From positions 159,586 through 223,585 of the forward strand of contig CAWGEH010000022.1 in NCBI GenBank assembly GCA_963821505.1: a stretch of 64,000 nt of DNA, in the 5' to 3' direction. Below, one piece after another: positions 52,618 to 61,539 of this stretch. The position numbers and the translations under genes were made by a program. Every line of letters begins with the position of its first letter. Position 1 is the first letter of the stretch. The notes beneath the pieces are model-generated. The model worked only from the letters and a program-made list of their open reading frames with translations. It ran no database searches and was not told the DNA's origin. The stretch is from VAZQ01 sp963821505. GTDB taxonomy: Bacteria > Pseudomonadota > Alphaproteobacteria > Rhizobiales > Xanthobacteraceae.

Positions 52618-53280
52618 TCAGCGTGCCTCCGCCACCACGGTCTGCACGACGAGGCCGCGGGCGCGGGCGTCCAGGACACCGAGCCCGCGCAGGGCAAACA
52701 GCGTGAGCATTTGCATCCGCGCGCGCGCCTTGGCCGGATCATCGCCGACGGGCGGTGCGAGAGGTCCGACCAGACCCTCGCTGAGGGCGCCGAAGAGCGC
52801 CGACGCCGCAAGCACTGCGTCCTGGTCGGGCAGATGGCCGCCCGCAACGGCCTTGGCGATGAGCTGTTCGAATTCGGCAGCGAGCGCCCTGCGATAGGAG
52901 GCGCGCGCGGCATCGATCTCGGGCTCGACCGGCTCGCCGATCAGGGCGAAGGCCAGCCGGCGGCGCGCCAGCGCCCGCGCAGCGAAGGTGGCGATCGTCG
53001 CAGCCAGCGCCGACAGCGGACCGGGTGCCGCAGTCGCCGCGTTCGCAAGCGCGGCGACTTCGCGCATCGAGACCGCCGCCACCAGCGCGGTCACCAACTC
53101 GGTCTTGGAGGGAAAATAACGATAAACCGTGCCGGCGGCGATGCCGGCGCGCGCGGCGACCGGGGCGATCTGCACAGCCGCCATGCCGCTCTCGGCCGCA
53201 ACGTCGCAGGCCGCCGCCACGATCGCCTCGCGGCGGGCGGCGAGCCTGCGGACGACGTTTTCGGTCTGGCGGTAGGGCAT
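52618..53280 (-). CDS. TetR-family transcriptional regulator
   Basis: The 220-residue protein has the TetR helix-turn-helix in its first 65 residues (AIVAAACDVAAESGMAAVQI then AGIAAGTVYRYFPSKTELVT). A helical ligand-binding domain rich in alanine follows (RRALAAEFEQLIAKAVAGGH). TetR proteins usually control a neighbouring or divergent gene; the divergent gene here is the NMT1-like binding protein at 53424. No clear operator dyad was found in the 143-base gap. Confidence 0.92.
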   Translation of the reverse strand: MPYRQTENVVRRLAARREAIVAAACDVAAESGMAAVQIAPVAARAGIAAGTVYRYFPSKTELVTALVAAVSMREVAALANAATAAPGPLSALAATIATFAARALARRRLAFALIGEPVEPEIDAARASYRRALAAEFEQLIAKAVAGGHLPDQDAVLAASALFGALSEGLVGPLAPPVGDDPAKARARMQMLTLFALRGLGVLDARARGLVVQTVVAEAR

Positions 53281-53423
53281 GGCGAATCAGCCGGCGGCCA
53301 AATGACGACGGCAAAAAATGAAGCACAATTCATGCCGACGCAACTGTTCGCCGCCATGGCCGGTCCCAGCCCACGGTGGTATCCTCGTGCGCAACGAAAG
53401 CACGAAAACCGGCGGGAGGAGAT

Positions 53424-54425
53424 ATGCGCGGATTATGGTGGGCGCTGACCTGCACCCTTTTGCTTGCGGCTGGAACGGCGCGCGCCGCCGAGCCGGTCAA
53501 GATCCGAGCGAGCTGGATCGTGGCGCCGTCGGACTGGACGCCCCTGCTGCCGGAGAAGCCCGAGCTGATGAAGAACAACGGCAAGACCTACGTCCTACAG
53601 CCGATGCGCTTCCAGGGCACGCCCGCCGTGATCACCGCGCTCGCCAACGACGAGATCGAACTCGGCAACCTCGCCTTTTCCTCGCTCGCGCTCGCGATTC
53701 AGAACGCCGGGCTCGAGGATCTGCGCATCGTGGGCGACCAGTTCAAGGACGGCACCGAAGGCCACTACAGCAACCAGTTCTTCGTGCTCAAGGACAGCCC
53801 GGTGCACAAGGTCGAGGATCTCAAGGGCAAGGTGGTCGCCACCAATGCGGCCGGCAGCGCCGTCGATATCGCCATGCGCGCGATGCTGCGCAGGCACGGG
53901 CTCGAGGACAAGCGCGACTACACGGTGGTCGAGGCACCCTTCCCCACCATGAAGGCGATGCTCGCGCAGAAGAAGGCCGATCTCGCCTCGTTCGTGGCGC
54001 CGTTCTCGTTCGATCCCGAGCTCCAGCAGATCGCGCGGCCGCTGTTCAGCCAGCGCGAGGCGCTCGGTCCGACGCAGATGATCGTGTGGGTCGCGCGCGA
54101 AGGCTTCCTGCAGAAAAACCGCGCCGCGATGCTCGACTTCATGGAGGATGCCGTACGGGTCGTGCGCTGGTATCTCGATCCCAAGAATCACGACGAGGCC
54201 GTGCAGATCGCGGCCCGGATCACCAAACTGCGCCCGGAGCTGTTCGCCGGCTGGCTCTTCACCAACAAGGAATATGCCCGCAGCCCGGACCTGCTGCCGG
54301 ACTTGGCCGCGCTGCAGTCCAACATCGACGTGCAGCGCGACCTCGGATTCCTCAAGGGCCCGATCGATGTGCAGAAATACGCCGACCTGAGCATCGTCCG
54401 CGAGGCGGCGCAGCGGGTAAAATGA
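53424..54425 (+). CDS. NMT1/nitrate-sulfonate-type ABC transporter substrate-binding protein
   Basis: The 333-residue protein has a signal peptide (GLWWALTCTLLLAAGTARAA) and a periplasmic-binding fold: ALANDEIELGNLAFSSLALA, DSPVHKVEDLKGKVVATNAA, GSAVDIAMRAMLRRHGLED and PTMKAMLAQKKADLASFVAP. Such proteins bind organosulfonates, pyrimidine precursors or similar compounds for ABC importers, but no permease or ATPase gene is next to it. The ATG has a GGGAGGAG site. A palindromic repeat and a class II aldolase gene follow. Confidence 0.9.
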   Translation: MRGLWWALTCTLLLAAGTARAAEPVKIRASWIVAPSDWTPLLPEKPELMKNNGKTYVLQPMRFQGTPAVITALANDEIELGNLAFSSLALAIQNAGLEDLRIVGDQFKDGTEGHYSNQFFVLKDSPVHKVEDLKGKVVATNAAGSAVDIAMRAMLRRHGLEDKRDYTVVEAPFPTMKAMLAQKKADLASFVAPFSFDPELQQIARPLFSQREALGPTQMIVWVAREGFLQKNRAAMLDFMEDAVRVVRWYLDPKNHDEAVQIAARITKLRPELFAGWLFTNKEYARSPDLLPDLAALQSNIDVQRDLGFLKGPIDVQKYADLSIVREAAQRVK

Positions 54426-54445
54426 GCGCTCGTAGAGTCTCTCCA

Positions 54446-54522
54446 CGTCATTGCCGGGCTTGACCCGGCAATCTATCTTTTTCGCAAGAAGATGGATGCG
54501 CGGGTCGAGCCCGCACATGACG
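54446..54522. repeat. Palindromic intergenic repeat of Bradyrhizobiaceae type
   Basis: CGTCATTGCCGGGCTTGAC at the left (from 54446) pairs imperfectly with GTCGAGCCCGCACATGACG at the right (to 54522), around a centre with AAGAAGATGGATG. This CGTCATTGCCGGGC...GCCCGC.CATGACG form is a familiar dispersed palindrome in Bradyrhizobium-Rhodopseudomonas genomes. Only one copy is in the window. Confidence 0.75.
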
Positions 54523-54569
54523 GCGTCAAACAGGGTGGCCGATCGGCGTCAATCTCTGAGGAGACGAAA

Positions 54570-55337
54570 ATGAACCCCGTCGCATCCATGAGCCGGACCG
54601 CGAAGCCGAACATCGCTCCCGCCGAGTGGGAGCAGCGCGTCAATCTCGCGGCGTGCTACCGGCTGGTCGAGCATTTCGGCTGGACCGACCTGATCTACAC
54701 CCACATTTCGGCGCGCGTTCCGGGCGAGAGCGGACATTTCCTGCTCAACCGCTTCGGACTCCTGTTCGACGAGGTGACGGCCTCGAACCTCATCAAGGTC
54801 GATCTCGACGGCAATCTCGTCGATGAGCCCGACGCCCCCATGCACCGGGCCGGCTTCGTCATTCACAGCGCGATCCATGGCGGCCGCGACGACGTCGACT
54901 GCGTGATCCATACCCATTCCAAGGCCGGCGTCGCGGTCGCGGCCATGAAGGACGGACTCCTTCCGCTCAGCCAGCACGCGCAGCTGTTCTACGGGCGCGT
55001 GAGCTACCACGATTACGAGGGGCTCGCGATCGACATCGACGAGCGGGCGCGGCTGGTCGAGGACCTCGGCGACAATCCCGTGATGATCCTGCGCAACCAC
55101 GGCCTGCTCGCGGTCGGAACGAGCATCCCGCTCGCGTTCAGCAATCTGTTCAATCTCCAGTTTGCCTGCGAGACGCAGGTGCTGGCGATGGCCGGCACCG
55201 CCACCCTCAACCTGCCCGCGCCCGCCGTATCGGCCCGCACCGCCAAGCTCGCGGTCGCCCCGGAGGCGCCGTTCGGCATGGAATGGGCAGGGCTGCTGCG
55301 CAAGCTCGACCGCCAGGATCCGTCCTACCGGACGTGA
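54570..55337 (+). CDS. Class II aldolase/adducin-family protein
   Basis: The 255-residue protein shows the class II aldolase fold: LAACYRLVEHFGWTDLIYTH, HFLLNRFGLLFDEVTASNL, the zinc ligands in VDCVIHTHSKAGVAVAAM (His-x-His) and the third His in MILRNHGLLAVG. Related enzymes cleave sugar phosphates or decarboxylate hydroxy acids, and adducin-like members have lost activity. The metal triad is intact here, so an enzyme is likely; the substrate is unknown. The ATG follows GAGGAGACG. Confidence 0.93.
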   Translation: MNPVASMSRTAKPNIAPAEWEQRVNLAACYRLVEHFGWTDLIYTHISARVPGESGHFLLNRFGLLFDEVTASNLIKVDLDGNLVDEPDAPMHRAGFVIHSAIHGGRDDVDCVIHTHSKAGVAVAAMKDGLLPLSQHAQLFYGRVSYHDYEGLAIDIDERARLVEDLGDNPVMILRNHGLLAVGTSIPLAFSNLFNLQFACETQVLAMAGTATLNLPAPAVSARTAKLAVAPEAPFGMEWAGLLRKLDRQDPSYRT

Positions 55338-55363
55338 CGTTCTCTCGTCGCGAACGCGCGAGC

Positions 55364-55441
55364 GCGTAGATGGGGTTAGCGCGGTCGATGCGGCGGCGGC
55401 TCTTGCCGCACGCTTGCGCTGCGCGCAACCCAACATTACGC
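55364..55441. repeat. Imperfect inverted repeat in an intergenic gap
   Basis: GCGTAGATGGGGTTAGCGCG (left) and the reverse complement of the right end near 55421-55441 share a GCGTA..TG.GGGTT.GCGCG pattern. It resembles dispersed GTGGGTTAGCGC-type palindromes of alphaproteobacteria and may serve as a terminator between the convergent aldolase and TPP-enzyme genes. Confidence 0.4.
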
Positions 55442-55523
55442 GCGGAACGCGTGGCACAGCAGGAATCGCACATAGGTGGGGCCGCGCCAATCCGACCTAC
55501 GAACTCGAATCTACGAGCGCGAG

Positions 55524-57203
55524 TTATCCGCCCGCCTGCGCCTTCTCGCGGGTGGCGGAGAGCGACATCGTGGGGGTGAGCGCCTCGGGATCGACCTTGA
55601 GATGCAGGATCGCGGGCTTGCCGGATTTCTGCGCCGCTTCGAAGGCGGGGAAGAAATCCGCGGTCTTCTCCACCGTCGCCCCGTAGCCGCCGAAGGCGCG
55701 CGCATAGGCGGCGAAATCCGGATTCCTCAGGCCGGTCGCCACGACGCGGCCGGGATAGTGGCGCTCCTGGTGCATGCGAATGGTGCCGTACATGCCGTTG
55801 TCGACGACGACGACGACGATCGCCAGATCGTATTGCACGGCGGTGGCGAATTCCTGTCCCGTCATCAGGAAGTCGCCGTCGCCGGCAAAGGCGATGACCG
55901 TGCGCTCCGGCGCCAAGCGTTTCATCCCGATCGCGGCCGGCACGCCATAGCCCATGGAGCCCGAAATCGGCGCGAGCTGACTGCCATAGCGGCGATAGCG
56001 CCAATAGCGGTGCACCCAGACGGAGAAATTGCCGGCGCCGTTGCAGATGACCGCATCGGCGGGAAGCTTGTCGCGTAACCCCACGATGATCTCGCCGAGA
56101 TTGACCGGGCCAGGCACGGTAGTTGGCTTGTCGGTCCAGGCGAGAAAATCGGCATGCGCGGTCCCGGCGTCCCCTTGCCATCGCAGCTCGTACGGTGGCT
56201 GCAGCCCTTCGAGCGCGGCGGCAAAGGCGGTCGGCGCCGCGTGGATGGGAAGCTGCGCCCGGTAGACGCGGCCGAGCTCTTCGACGCCGGGGAAGACGTG
56301 CACCAGGGTCTGCCGCGGCCCCGGAATGTCGATAAGCGTGTAGCTCTGCGAGGGCATCTCACCCAGCCGTCCGCCAACCAGCACGATAAGGTCGGCACCC
56401 TTCACGCGCGCCAGCAGCTTGGGATTGGGCCCGATGCCGAGATCGCCGGCGTAGCAGGGATGCGCCGGATCGAACAGATGCGCGCGGCGGAAGGTGGTGG
56501 CGACCGGTATGGAGAAGCGTTGCGCAAAACGCGCGAGCGCAGCGCAGGCGGCGTCCGACCAGCGGCTGCCACCGAGAAGGACGACGGGGCGCTCGGCTGC
56601 CCAGAGGAGCTTCTGCAGCCGGCTCATGTCGGTGGCGCCGGGCCAGGTCTCGATTGGCTCGAAGGCGGGCGCGTCGGGCACGGCGATGCGCTCGACCAGC
56701 ATGTCCTCGGGGAGCGCGATGACGACCGGTCCCGGGCGGCCGCTGGTCGCGGTGTAGAAGGCCCGCGAGATGAGCTCGGGGATGCGGGCGGGATCGTCGA
56801 TCTCGGTCGTCCATTTGGCGATCGATCCGAACACCGCGCGATAGTCGAGCTCCTGGAAGGCCTCGCGCTCGCGCATTTCACGTGCAATCTGGCCGACGAA
56901 CAGGATCAGCGGCGTGGAATCCTGGCGTGCGATGTGCAGCCCCGCCGACGCGTTGGTGGCGCCGGGCCCACGGGTGACGAAGCAGATGCCGGGCCGTCCG
57001 GTCGCCTTGCCCTGGGCTTCCGCCATGATCGCGGCCCCGCTCTCCTGCCGGCAGACGGTGATCGCGACGTCGCGGTCGTGGAAGGCGTCGAGCGCCGCGA
57101 TGTAGCTCTCGCCCGGCACGCAGAACACGTGGCGCACGCCATGGATGACGAGCTGGTCGATCAGGACCTCGGCGGCCGTCCTGGTGCCGTCATTGGCGCG
57201 CAT
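55524..57203 (-). CDS. Thiamine-diphosphate-dependent enzyme (acetolactate synthase large-subunit-like)
   Basis: The 559-residue protein has the three domains of the ALS/benzoylformate decarboxylase superfamily. The N-terminal Pyr domain has VRHVFCVPGESYIAALDAF with the ThDP-activating glutamate in VCRQESGAAIMAEA, and GPGATNASAGLHIA. The central domain has an FAD/ADP-like pocket. The C-terminal PP domain has the ThDP motif AGDGDFLMTGQEFATAVQYD and VVVVVDNGMYGTIRMHQE. No IlvN-type small subunit is adjacent and the organism surely has a true IlvB elsewhere. It is therefore likely a catabolic 2-oxoacid decarboxylase, carboligase or similar. It converges with the aldolase gene. Confidence 0.9.
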   Translation of the reverse strand: MRANDGTRTAAEVLIDQLVIHGVRHVFCVPGESYIAALDAFHDRDVAITVCRQESGAAIMAEAQGKATGRPGICFVTRGPGATNASAGLHIARQDSTPLILFVGQIAREMREREAFQELDYRAVFGSIAKWTTEIDDPARIPELISRAFYTATSGRPGPVVIALPEDMLVERIAVPDAPAFEPIETWPGATDMSRLQKLLWAAERPVVLLGGSRWSDAACAALARFAQRFSIPVATTFRRAHLFDPAHPCYAGDLGIGPNPKLLARVKGADLIVLVGGRLGEMPSQSYTLIDIPGPRQTLVHVFPGVEELGRVYRAQLPIHAAPTAFAAALEGLQPPYELRWQGDAGTAHADFLAWTDKPTTVPGPVNLGEIIVGLRDKLPADAVICNGAGNFSVWVHRYWRYRRYGSQLAPISGSMGYGVPAAIGMKRLAPERTVIAFAGDGDFLMTGQEFATAVQYDLAIVVVVVDNGMYGTIRMHQERHYPGRVVATGLRNPDFAAYARAFGGYGATVEKTADFFPAFEAAQKSGKPAILHLKVDPEALTPTMSLSATREKAQAGG

Positions 57204-57389
57204 TGGAGTCTCCGGACTATGCGGCGGATGCTACAGCAGGCGCGCAGGGCGGGCAAAATCGCCTGCCATGCCGTTGCCATCTGCCAACGACGCGTGCGCG
57301 ATCTTGCCCGTGCATTTTTGGAATGGAGTTATGGGTGGGCACGGCGCGGGGTGCCGCCATGCGCCTTGCTCACCCTGCGGACCGCCGTC

Positions 57390-57788
57390 TCAGGTCGCGG
57401 GCTCGACCGAGACCACCTGAAATGTGTGCATCTCGCCGTCGCTGCCGCGGATCGAGACATATTCGCCGTTGCGAAACGCATGGTCGCCGAAGCGATACCC
57501 GGCCTCGTCATCGTCCTCGGCAGTCACGTCGTAATCGAAGATCCAGCGCGCGTGCTCGGCGCCGCCCGGCTTGTGCACGAGGCGGCCGATCTCGTCGTCC
57601 TCACCCTCCCAGAACCGGCGCACGCCGCAATGCTCGCGATGCTTGTGCCAGAGCTCGGCATCGATGCGCCCATCGGGCCTGAGCGGGGCGACAAACTCGT
57701 AGCCGCGCTTGGCCGAGCCCTGGGGGAATTCCTTCGAGCGGGCGAGATTGAGCCGGATGCGCTTGAGCACGTGCGGCAATTGGGTCAT
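57390..57788 (-). CDS. Conserved hypothetical cytoplasmic protein
   Basis: The 132-residue protein is not assigned to a named family. It begins MTQLPHVLKRIRLNLARSKE and includes PDGRIDAELWHKHREHCGVR, RWIFDYDVTAEDDDEAGYRF and a C-terminal beta part GEYVSIRGSDGEMHTFQVV. It is acidic in the middle and has no signal or membrane segment. A strong GGAGGAG site precedes the ATG at 57788, which supports expression; the open frame above it is not coding-like. It is divergent from the kinase-like/ATPase fusion. Confidence 0.8.
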   Translation of the reverse strand: MTQLPHVLKRIRLNLARSKEFPQGSAKRGYEFVAPLRPDGRIDAELWHKHREHCGVRRFWEGEDDEIGRLVHKPGGAEHARWIFDYDVTAEDDDEAGYRFGDHAFRNGEYVSIRGSDGEMHTFQVVSVEPAT

Positions 57789-57925
57789 GACGGACTCCTC
57801 CTGGGGCTTGCAAGCAACGTAGCACAATGAACGGAGCCGCTGCCCCGACGTTGACATGGCTCAATGCCCGCCAAGACCAGGGCACGGCGGGATTCGGCGA
57901 TGATACTGCAAGGAGCGCAACGCGG

Positions 57926-59494
57926 ATGAAGGAGAGCGAATCCCAGGAGCCCGTCTTCGCGCTCCTCGCCGATCCCGCGACCCACGGCGGCGCCGATGTC
58001 AAGCGCATCGATACCCATGCGGCGTCGGTATTTCTGGCCGGCACCCGCGCGTTCAAGGTCAAGCGCGCCGTGCGCTTTCCGTTCCTCGACTATTCGACCC
58101 TCGACCGGCGCAAGCGCGCGTGCGAGGCGGAGCTCGAGGTCAACCGCGCGTTCGCGCCTGAAATCTATCGCCGTGTGGTGCCGATCACGCGCGAGCCTGG
58201 CGGCGACCTGGCGTTGGAGGGCGCCGGCACCCCGGTGGAATGGGCGGTCGAAATGTGCCGCTTCGATGAGCATGCGACGCTCGACCACCTGGCGGCAGCG
58301 GGCAGGATCGATGCCGCGCTCGCCGACGCGCTCGGCCGCGCGGTGGCGGCGGCGCATGCCGCCGCGCCGGCGGTCGAGGCCGAGCCATGGATCAAGGCGC
58401 TCGCCGCCTATATCGACGAGCACGTCGCCGCGTTCGGCGAGACGCCCGAGCTCTTTCCATCGGCCGACATCGACGCCCTCGCGCGCGCGAGTCGCGCCGC
58501 CTATGCCCGCGTCCAGCCGCTCCTGGTCGAGCGCGCGCGCAAGGGGCTGGTGCGACGCATTCACGGCGACCTTCATCTCGGCAACATCGTCCTGCTCGAG
58601 GGCCGGCCGGTGCTGTTCGACGCCATCGAATTCAGTCCGCTGATCGCCTCCGGCGACGTGCTCTACGATCTCGCGTTCCTGTTGATGGATCTCACGGAAC
58701 GCGGCCTCACGGGCGCCGCCAATGCCGTGCTCGACCGCTATCTGCGAGCGACCAAGCGGACCGACGACTTCGACGGCCTGGCGGCGCTTCCGTTCTTCCT
58801 GTCCATGCGCGCAGCCATTCGCGCCAAGGTGACGGCGGCGCGCCTCAAACAGCCGGGCACCAGGGATGCCGACGCGATCGCGCGCAGCGCACGAACCTAT
58901 TTCGATCTGGCGCGGCAGTTGATCGCGCCGGCGCCGGTGCTCCTGATTGCCATCGGCGGCCTTTCCGGCACCGGCAAATCGGCGCTGGCACGGGCGCTGG
59001 CGCCCGACATCGGGGCGGCGCCCGGCGCGGTGGTGCTGCGCTCGGACGTCGAGCGCAAGACGCTGTCCGGCAAGGACGAACACGAAAAGCTCCCGGCGCA
59101 GGCCTATGCGCCGGCGGTGACCGCGCGCGTCTATGCCGCCATCGCCGACAATGCGCGCCGCGCCGCGGTAGCCGGCCATTCCGCCATCGTCGACGCGGTG
59201 TTTGCGCGACCGCAGGAACGCGCGTTGATGGCGCAGTCCGCGCAGGCGCTCGGCGTGGCGTTCCGCGGCCTTTTCCTCGAAGCCGATCTCGCCACGCGCA
59301 TCGCGCGCGTCGGCAGCCGCAGCCACGACGCCTCCGACGCCGACGCGGAGGTGGCACGCAGCCAGGAGAACTATGACCTCGGCGCGCTCGACTGGCGACG
59401 CGTCGATGCCTCCGGCACGCCTGAACAGACGCTCGAGCGCGCACGGGCCGTGATTGCGGGCCTGGATCGCCCGGTTCCCGCTTCGGCGGGATGA
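57926..59494 (+). CDS. Fusion of aminoglycoside-phosphotransferase-like kinase and P-loop ATPase
   Basis: The 522-residue protein joins an APH-like kinase domain (about 1-330) to a P-loop kinase-like ATPase (about 335-500). The APH part has KVKRAVRFPFLDYSTLDRRK and the Brenner motif HGDLHLGNI (about 212-220) with VLFDAIEFS as the metal-binding DFG-like site. The second part has Walker A GGLSGTGKSALARALA (about 344-359), VLRSDVERKTL and HSAIVDAVFARPQER. COG0645/COG2187 fusions of this kind are common in proteobacteria and of unknown substrate. The ATG at 57926 is preferred, with AAGGAG upstream; the frame opens at 57827. Confidence 0.9.
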   Translation: MKESESQEPVFALLADPATHGGADVKRIDTHAASVFLAGTRAFKVKRAVRFPFLDYSTLDRRKRACEAELEVNRAFAPEIYRRVVPITREPGGDLALEGAGTPVEWAVEMCRFDEHATLDHLAAAGRIDAALADALGRAVAAAHAAAPAVEAEPWIKALAAYIDEHVAAFGETPELFPSADIDALARASRAAYARVQPLLVERARKGLVRRIHGDLHLGNIVLLEGRPVLFDAIEFSPLIASGDVLYDLAFLLMDLTERGLTGAANAVLDRYLRATKRTDDFDGLAALPFFLSMRAAIRAKVTAARLKQPGTRDADAIARSARTYFDLARQLIAPAPVLLIAIGGLSGTGKSALARALAPDIGAAPGAVVLRSDVERKTLSGKDEHEKLPAQAYAPAVTARVYAAIADNARRAAVAGHSAIVDAVFARPQERALMAQSAQALGVAFRGLFLEADLATRIARVGSRSHDASDADAEVARSQENYDLGALDWRRVDASGTPEQTLERARAVIAGLDRPVPASAG

Positions 59495-59656
59495 GGAATT
59501 GGCGGTCGCAACCAGTGCCGATGACCCGACGCTCCATGCCGAGGGCTGCCGTCCGGATGCCGCGACGTTGCTGTCCATCCGGCCGAGATGTGCAACACAT
59601 AGCCGGCACGCGGTTCGTCGCGGTAGTCATCATGATCGCGGTTTAGACTGCATCCC

Positions 59657-60814
59657 ATGGCCCTAGAGCCCCGCAAGATCGCCATTGCCGCCGCCGGTTT
59701 CTGCGCCTTCCTCAACCTCTATTCGCCGCAGGCGCTGCTGCCGGCGCTCGCCCGCGAGTTTGGCACCGGCGCGGCCGAAATCAGCGCCATCATGACGGCC
59801 AGCGCACTCGCGATCGCCTTGACTGCGCCGTTCACCGGCGCTGTCGCCGACGTGCTGGGGCGAAAACGCGTCATCACCGCCGCCATGCTGGCGGTGGTGG
59901 TGCCCATGGCCGGCGCCGCGTTTGCCGCTGACGTGCAGGCGCTCGTCGCCTGGCGCTTCCTCCAGGGCCTGCTGCTGCCGCCGATCTTCGCCGTGACCGT
60001 TGCCTATATCGGCGACGAGTGGCCGCCGGCGCAGGTCCCGGCGGTGGCCGGCATCTATATCGCGGGATCGAGCCTCGGCGGATTCTGCGGCCGCTTCGTG
60101 CCGGGCGCGCTCGGCGATCTCATCGGCTGGCGCGGCGCGTTCCTGGCGCTCGCGGGCCTGTCGCTCCTGGGCGCGGTCGTGGTCGCGCTGTCGCTGCCGC
60201 GGGAAAAGGGCTTCGTTCGGTCCCAGGGCCTGCGCGCATCGGCACGGCAGATGTTGCGACATTTCAGGGATCCGCAGCTCGTCGCGACCTACGCGATCGG
60301 CTTCGGCGTGCTCTTCAATTTCATCGCGATATTCACTTACGTGAGCTTCCACCTCGCCGCCCCGCCCTACGGCTTTTCCTCGACGCTGCTCGGCGCGATT
60401 TTCGTGACCTACCTGGTCGGCACCGTGATCGCGCCGATGACCGGCTGGATGGTGGCGCGGCTCGGACGCCGGCGCTTCATCCTGGCAGTCATTGCCGCCT
60501 GGGCCTGCGGCGCGCTGCTCATGCTGGCGCCGCCGGTGGCAGCCATCATCGCGGGGCTGATTCTGTGCGCCGCGTGCGGCATGTTGTGCCAGACCATCGC
60601 GACCGGCTATGTCACCGCCATCGCGAAGGAGGGACGCTCGTCGGCGGTCGGCCTTTATGTGACTTCGTTCTATGTCGGCGGCAGCATGGGCGCCTTCCTG
60701 CCCGGCCTCACATGGGATTCGGGCGGGTGGCCCGCCTGCATCGCGATGGTCGTCGCCATGCTTGCCGCCATGGCCCTGATTGCGACGCTCGCCTACGGCC
60801 GCGTCACAGCCTAG
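59657..60814 (+). CDS. MFS exporter (YnfM/arabinose-efflux-like)
   Basis: The 385-residue protein has twelve hydrophobic segments and the MFS motif A region GAVADVLGRKRVITAAMLA after helix 2, with the second-half counterpart GWMVARLGRRRFILAV. Helix 4 (FLQGLLLPPIFAVTVAYIGD) and the GIYIAGSSLGGFCGRFVPG stretch resemble the YnfM/Bcr-type drug exporters. The substrate is unknown. Its stop lies 38 bases before the RraA-like gene, so a joint transcript is possible. Confidence 0.92.
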   Translation: MALEPRKIAIAAAGFCAFLNLYSPQALLPALAREFGTGAAEISAIMTASALAIALTAPFTGAVADVLGRKRVITAAMLAVVVPMAGAAFAADVQALVAWRFLQGLLLPPIFAVTVAYIGDEWPPAQVPAVAGIYIAGSSLGGFCGRFVPGALGDLIGWRGAFLALAGLSLLGAVVVALSLPREKGFVRSQGLRASARQMLRHFRDPQLVATYAIGFGVLFNFIAIFTYVSFHLAAPPYGFSSTLLGAIFVTYLVGTVIAPMTGWMVARLGRRRFILAVIAAWACGALLMLAPPVAAIIAGLILCAACGMLCQTIATGYVTAIAKEGRSSAVGLYVTSFYVGGSMGAFLPGLTWDSGGWPACIAMVVAMLAAMALIATLAYGRVTA

Positions 60815-60852
60815 TGTCGTCCGGGCATGACATGACAGCAAAGGGGGAACGA

Positions 60853-61539
60853 ATGACGGCGCCGACCCAGAGCCATTTCGATTTTCTGCAATCGATCGAC
60901 ACGCCCACCGTATGCAACCTGGTGGAGATCGTCGCGCCCGAGCGCCGCGGCTTTGGCTACACCGTCCGGCACCTGCATTGCCCGTTTCCTGAGCTTGCGC
61001 CCATCGTCGGCTTCGCCAAGACGGTGACCTTCAAGGCCAAAGACGCGGTTCCGCTCGGGCAGGCCGGCTACATGCAGAAGCGGCTCGATTATCTCGACTA
61101 TGTCGCCGGCTCGCCGCGGCCCAGCATCATGGTGATGGAGGATCTCGACGGCGAGCACGTGGGCTATGGCGCGTTCTGGGGCGAGGTGCAGTCGAACGTG
61201 CACAAAGCGCTCGGCGCTCTCGGCGTCGTCACCAATGGCTCGATCCGCGACATCCCGATGATCGCGCCGGGCTTCCAGATGCTGGCCGGCTCGATCGTGC
61301 CGTCGCATGCCTATGTCCACGTGGTCGATTTCGGCATCGACGTGAGCGTGCACGGCATGGCGGTCAAGAGCGGCGACCTCGTCCATGCCGACCGCCACGG
61401 CGCGGTCGTCGTCCCCCTCGACAAGATCGACGCCATGAGGACGGCGCTCGACGGGCTGGCCGCGCGCGAAGCGAAGATCATCGCGGCCGCAAAGGCCGGC
61501 GGCGACGTCGCCGCCATCAAGGCGGCGATGAAGGGATGA
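60853..61539 (+). CDS. RraA-family protein (4-hydroxy-4-methyl-2-oxoglutarate aldolase/RraA-like)
   Basis: The 228-residue protein has the RraA fold: SIDTPTVCNLVEIVAPERRG, the central AVKSGDLVHADRHGAVVVP and the motif VVTNGSIRDIPMI, equivalent to the DGxxRD metal/substrate site of HMG aldolases (here N-G-S-I-R-D). Family members are either HMG/CHA aldolases or RNase E inhibitors; the retained Arg-Asp suggests an enzyme. The ATG at 60853 follows AGGGGG. It overlaps the next gene by four bases (ATGA), a strong sign that the two act together. Confidence 0.88.
   Translation: MTAPTQSHFDFLQSIDTPTVCNLVEIVAPERRGFGYTVRHLHCPFPELAPIVGFAKTVTFKAKDAVPLGQAGYMQKRLDYLDYVAGSPRPSIMVMEDLDGEHVGYGAFWGEVQSNVHKALGALGVVTNGSIRDIPMIAPGFQMLAGSIVPSHAYVHVVDFGIDVSVHGMAVKSGDLVHADRHGAVVVPLDKIDAMRTALDGLAAREAKIIAAAKAGGDVAAIKAAMKG

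Noticed and set aside
57785..59578. 597-codon minus-strand frame opposite the APH/ATPase fusion
   Set aside because: No motifs; the plus strand carries an HGDLHLGNI kinase motif and a Walker A motif.
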